Below are positions 61,658 through 64,000 of a stretch of DNA of 64,000 nucleotides, piece after piece; position 1 is the stretch's first letter, and each line of letters begins with the position of its first letter. The notes beneath the pieces were generated by a model, which saw nothing but the letters and a program-made list of their open reading frames with translations, searched no databases and had not been told where the DNA came from. A program made the position numbers and the translations under genes. Origin of the DNA: Skermanella pratensis (GTDB lineage Bacteria; Pseudomonadota; Alphaproteobacteria; Azospirillales; Azospirillaceae); the NCBI RefSeq assembly GCF_008843145.1, contig NZ_CP030265.1, forward strand, positions 4,022,501 through 4,086,500, in the 5' to 3' direction.

Positions 61658-62056
61658 TTACTTGGACGCGCCTTCTTCCTTGTTGTTCATGCCGCGGCCG
61701 GTGGTGCGCTCGCTGATGCGCGCCCGCTTGCCGCGCAGCTCGCGCAGATAATAGAGCTTGGCGCGGCGGACGTCGCCCTTGCGGACCAGCTCGATGCTGT
61801 CGATCCGAGGGCTGTACAGCGGGAACACGCGCTCCACGCCCTCGCCGTAGCTGATCTTGCGCACGGTGAAGCTGCTGTTCAGCCCGGCGTTCTTGCGGGC
61901 GATGCAGACGCCCTCGTAGGCCTGGACGCGCTCGCGCGTGCCTTCGACCACCTTCACGTTGACGCGCAGCGTGTCGCCGGGGGAAAACTCCGGAACGCCG
62001 CGCTTGTCGACCAGCTTCTGGACCTGTTCGGCCTCGATCTGCTGAATGATGTTCAT
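61658..62056 (-). CDS. rplS: 50S ribosomal protein L19
   Basis: The 132-residue protein sits at the 30S-50S interface. [46 protein letters not shown] and [31 protein letters not shown] are the L19 blocks; the C-terminus has a basic tail ([19 protein letters not shown]) longer than in E. coli. The frame extends 3 codons upstream, but the ATG at 62056 gives the family start. Confidence 0.98.
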   Translation of the reverse strand: MNIIQQIEAEQVQKLVDKRGVPEFSPGDTLRVNVKVVEGTRERVQAYEGVCIARKNAGLNSSFTVRKISYGEGVERVFPLYSPRIDSIELVRKGDVRRAKLYYLRELRGKRARISERTTGRGMNNKEEGASK

Positions 62057-62127
62057 CGCACTCACCCCTTACCTTCACTGATGGCGCACCGAACCCTTGG
62101 CAGGCTCCCGGCGGACCCGTTTATCAT

Positions 62128-62898
62128 CTATTCCATCGTCGCGACGCGGTCGCGCCGGCGGCGCTTCCGCGGTTCTTCCGCCTCGCGGGCGGCCTCGTAG
62201 CGGGACCACAGGTCGGGCCGCCGGGCCCTGGTGATCCCCTCCGCCTCGGCCAGCCGCCAGGCCCTTACCTTCTCGTGATGACCGGAAAGCAGGACTTCCG
62301 GCACCGTGCGCCCCTGCCAGTCGGCCGGCCGCGTATAATGGGGATACTCCAGCAATCCCCGCTCGAAACTCTCCTCCCCGGCGGTCTCCTCGTTGCCCAT
62401 GACGCCCGGCAGAAGCCGGACGACGGCATCGATCAGGGCCAGGGCCGCCGGCTCGCCGCCGGACAGCACGAAGTCGCCGAGGCTGACCTCCTCGACCCGG
62501 TGGGCCTCCAGGACCCGCTCGTCGACCCCTTCGTAACGTCCGCACAGAAAGGTCACGACGGGTTCAGCCGCCAGTTCCCTGACCAGGGGCTGATCGAGCA
62601 GGCGCCCGCGCGGCGACAGGTAGATGACCCGGCCGCGTTCCGCCGCTTCCGCGCCGCCGGTGGCGGCCGTCAGCGCCGCGTCCAGGACATCCGGCCGCAT
62701 GACCATGCCGGGACCGCCGCCGAACGGGGTATCGTCGACCGAGCGGTGTTTATCGCGTGCGAAAGACCGGATGTCCACTGCTTCCAGGGACCAGATCCCG
62801 TTTTCGAGCGCGCGCCCGGCGAGGCTGAGACCCAGCGGCCCCGGGAACATTTCCGGGAAGAGGGTCAGCACGCGGACGGTCCATGCCCGGTCCATCAC
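62128..62898 (-). CDS. trmD: tRNA (guanine-N1)-methyltransferase
   Basis: The 256-residue SPOUT enzyme makes m1G37 in tRNAs. [24 protein letters not shown] opens the domain; [22 protein letters not shown] and [35 protein letters not shown] form the SAM-binding knot; the C-terminal domain closes with [26 protein letters not shown]. Its ATG overlaps the rimM stop by 4 bases. A basic C-terminal tail follows. Confidence 0.98.
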   Translation of the reverse strand: MMDRAWTVRVLTLFPEMFPGPLGLSLAGRALENGIWSLEAVDIRSFARDKHRSVDDTPFGGGPGMVMRPDVLDAALTAATGGAEAAERGRVIYLSPRGRLLDQPLVRELAAEPVVTFLCGRYEGVDERVLEAHRVEEVSLGDFVLSGGEPAALALIDAVVRLLPGVMGNEETAGEESFERGLLEYPHYTRPADWQGRTVPEVLLSGHHEKVRAWRLAEAEGITRARRPDLWSRYEAAREAEEPRKRRRRDRVATME

Positions 62899-63503
62899 GC
62901 CCCCTCCCTGCCGACGGCGGCGTCGCCGTCCTCGTCGTCCCGATCCCGGTCCGGGGCGCCCGGCGGCGCCAGCAGATCCTCGGGCGGGTCGGCGACGATG
63001 CGTCCGCCGGCCACGTCCACAACCGGCACGATGGCCTTGGTGAACGGAACCATGGCGGTGCGCCGGTCGGGGAGCGCCAGTTCGAGCATGTCCCCGCCGC
63101 CGAAGTCGTGGACTGCGATCACCGTGCCGATCCGTTCGCCGTCCGGCCGCAGGACCGGCAGGCCGATCAGGTCGGCATGGTAGAACTCGTCCTCGTCCTC
63201 GGGCGGCGGCAGGCGGTCACGGTCGACGTGGAGCAGCACGCCGCGCAGGGCTTCCGCGGCGGTCCGGTCGGCAACCCCCTGCACCCGGGCCAGCCAATAG
63301 TCCTTCATCGCCGACTGGAGTTCGACGGTGAAGCGGCGGGTGCCGGTGTGGTCGGTCAGAGGGTTGTAATCCGCGATGGCGGCGGGGTCGCCGGTGAAGC
63401 TCTTCAGCTTCACCAGGCCGCGCACGCCATGCACGCCCACGATCTGGCCGACGCACACGCGTGCGCCAGTTGCATCGGGCTTGCCTGCGGACCGGGGTGC
63501 CAT
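62895..63503 (-). CDS. rimM: Ribosome maturation factor RimM
   Basis: The 202-residue protein helps mature the 30S head. The N-terminal domain ([25 protein letters not shown]) and the PRC-barrel domain with [14 protein letters not shown] are clear. The C-terminus has an acidic Asp-rich stretch (about 183-196, [13 protein letters not shown]) that is not part of the fold. It lies between rpsP and trmD as usual. Confidence 0.97.
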   Translation of the reverse strand: MAPRSAGKPDATGARVCVGQIVGVHGVRGLVKLKSFTGDPAAIADYNPLTDHTGTRRFTVELQSAMKDYWLARVQGVADRTAAEALRGVLLHVDRDRLPPPEDEDEFYHADLIGLPVLRPDGERIGTVIAVHDFGGGDMLELALPDRRTAMVPFTKAIVPVVDVAGGRIVADPPEDLLAPPGAPDRDRDDEDGDAAVGREGA

Positions 63504-63540
63504 GGGAGGAGACCTGAGCCTTCGAGATTACCGGGCGGGA

Positions 63541-63918
63541 TTACTCGGCGCTGCCGGCGGCTTCCGCCTCGGCGCGCTTGGCGGCTGCGGCCTGCTCCGC
63601 CTTGATCCGCTCCTGGGCCTTCGCCTTGGGGGCGGCCTTCTTCGGGTTCTGGCCCTGGGCCGGCATCGGCACGATCTCGGCGCGGCCGAGGAACAGCTCG
63701 ACGCGGTCGGTCGGCTGGGCGCCGACGGACAGCCAATGCTTGGCGCGCTCGGTGTTGAGCACGACCCGCTCGGGATGATCCTTGGCCAGCATCGGGTTGT
63801 AGGTGCCGATCTTCTCGATGAAGCGGCCATCGCGCGGGCTGCGCGCGTCGGTGACGACGATGGCGTAGAACGGGCGCTTCTTGGCGCCGCCGCGGGTCAG
63901 ACGGATCTTCAAGGACAT
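63541..63918 (-). CDS. rpsP: 30S ribosomal protein S16
   Basis: The 125-residue protein starts [22 protein letters not shown] and contains [16 protein letters not shown] and [22 protein letters not shown], the S16 core (about 1-80). The rest is an Ala/Lys-rich tail found in alphaproteobacterial S16. The remaining 82 bases to the right window edge hold no visible gene; the expected upstream neighbour is ffh. Confidence 0.98.
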   Translation of the reverse strand: MSLKIRLTRGGAKKRPFYAIVVTDARSPRDGRFIEKIGTYNPMLAKDHPERVVLNTERAKHWLSVGAQPTDRVELFLGRAEIVPMPAQGQNPKKAAPKAKAQERIKAEQAAAAKRAEAEAAGSAE

Positions 63919-64000
63919 TGCGAAACTACTCTCTTCACTCAGGTTGCAGGTATTGGCTGTCTTGTCGGTAGGCGAACTGTCGTATACGAGGCTGTGCGGG

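Overview
The window is high-GC DNA of the kind found in Rhodospirillales (Azospirillum/Skermanella-like). The order tRNA-Tyr, tRNA-Gly, tuf, tRNA-Trp, secE, nusG, rplK, rplA, rplJ, rplL, rpoB, rpoC, the hup/hyp gene order and the rpsP-rimM-trmD-rplS string all fit an alphaproteobacterial chromosome. Genus-level assignment is inference only. I see no integrase, transposase or CRISPR array.

Layout. 1-14.3 kb (minus strand): the transcription/translation superoperon with three tRNAs, closed by a strong terminator, then the start of a TPR protein that runs off the left edge. 14.4-18.1 kb: rlmB, a CpdB-like periplasmic nucleotidase, tRNA-Thr and a small tail-anchored protein. 18.2-27.2 kb: a tightly coupled seven-gene cassette with two sugar-nucleotide epimerases (one fused to a degenerate barrel-like domain), a B12-binding radical SAM enzyme, a GT4 glycosyltransferase and three successive CgeB-like glycosyltransferases; it looks like a dedicated surface-glycan pathway. 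27.4-31.0 kb: two XRE/S24-like regulators whose protease dyad appears lost, and a soluble triple-PAS histidine kinase.

31.2-45.4 kb: an uptake [NiFe]-hydrogenase locus, hupE (divergent) and hupSLCDFGH-hupIJ-hupK-hypA-(hypB/hypF)-hypCDE-fnr-like. HupS carries the six-cysteine signature of oxygen-tolerant enzymes, and a perfect FNR box lies upstream of hupS. The maturation genes are abnormal: the first ~40 codons of hypB are joined in frame to the C-terminal ~530 codons of hypF, so the HypB GTPase and the HypF acylphosphatase and zinc-finger domains are absent, and hypD has no stop at its usual end. The locus therefore probably depends on other hyp genes, or is decaying, unless the assembly is wrong here.

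45.4-52.0 kb: a DUF559 pseudogene, purU, a DolP-like lipoprotein with a TPR-like secreted protein, a cell-wall amidase, hydroxypyruvate isomerase and an FkbM-type methyltransferase. 52.4-54.4 kb: after a sigma-54-like promoter, three overlapping genes encode a TolQ/ExbB-like protein, an ExbD-like protein that keeps the membrane aspartate but carries a different periplasmic beta domain, and a third membrane protein. This is my best candidate for an undescribed proton-driven envelope system. 54.4-61.5 kb: ycjF/ycjX, a beta-helix protein, a phytase-like lipoprotein, a pyruvate-formate-lyase-activase-like radical SAM protein sharing a divergent FNR box with a small ORF, and a small HisKA_2 kinase. 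61.6-64 kb: rplS, trmD, rimM, rpsP.
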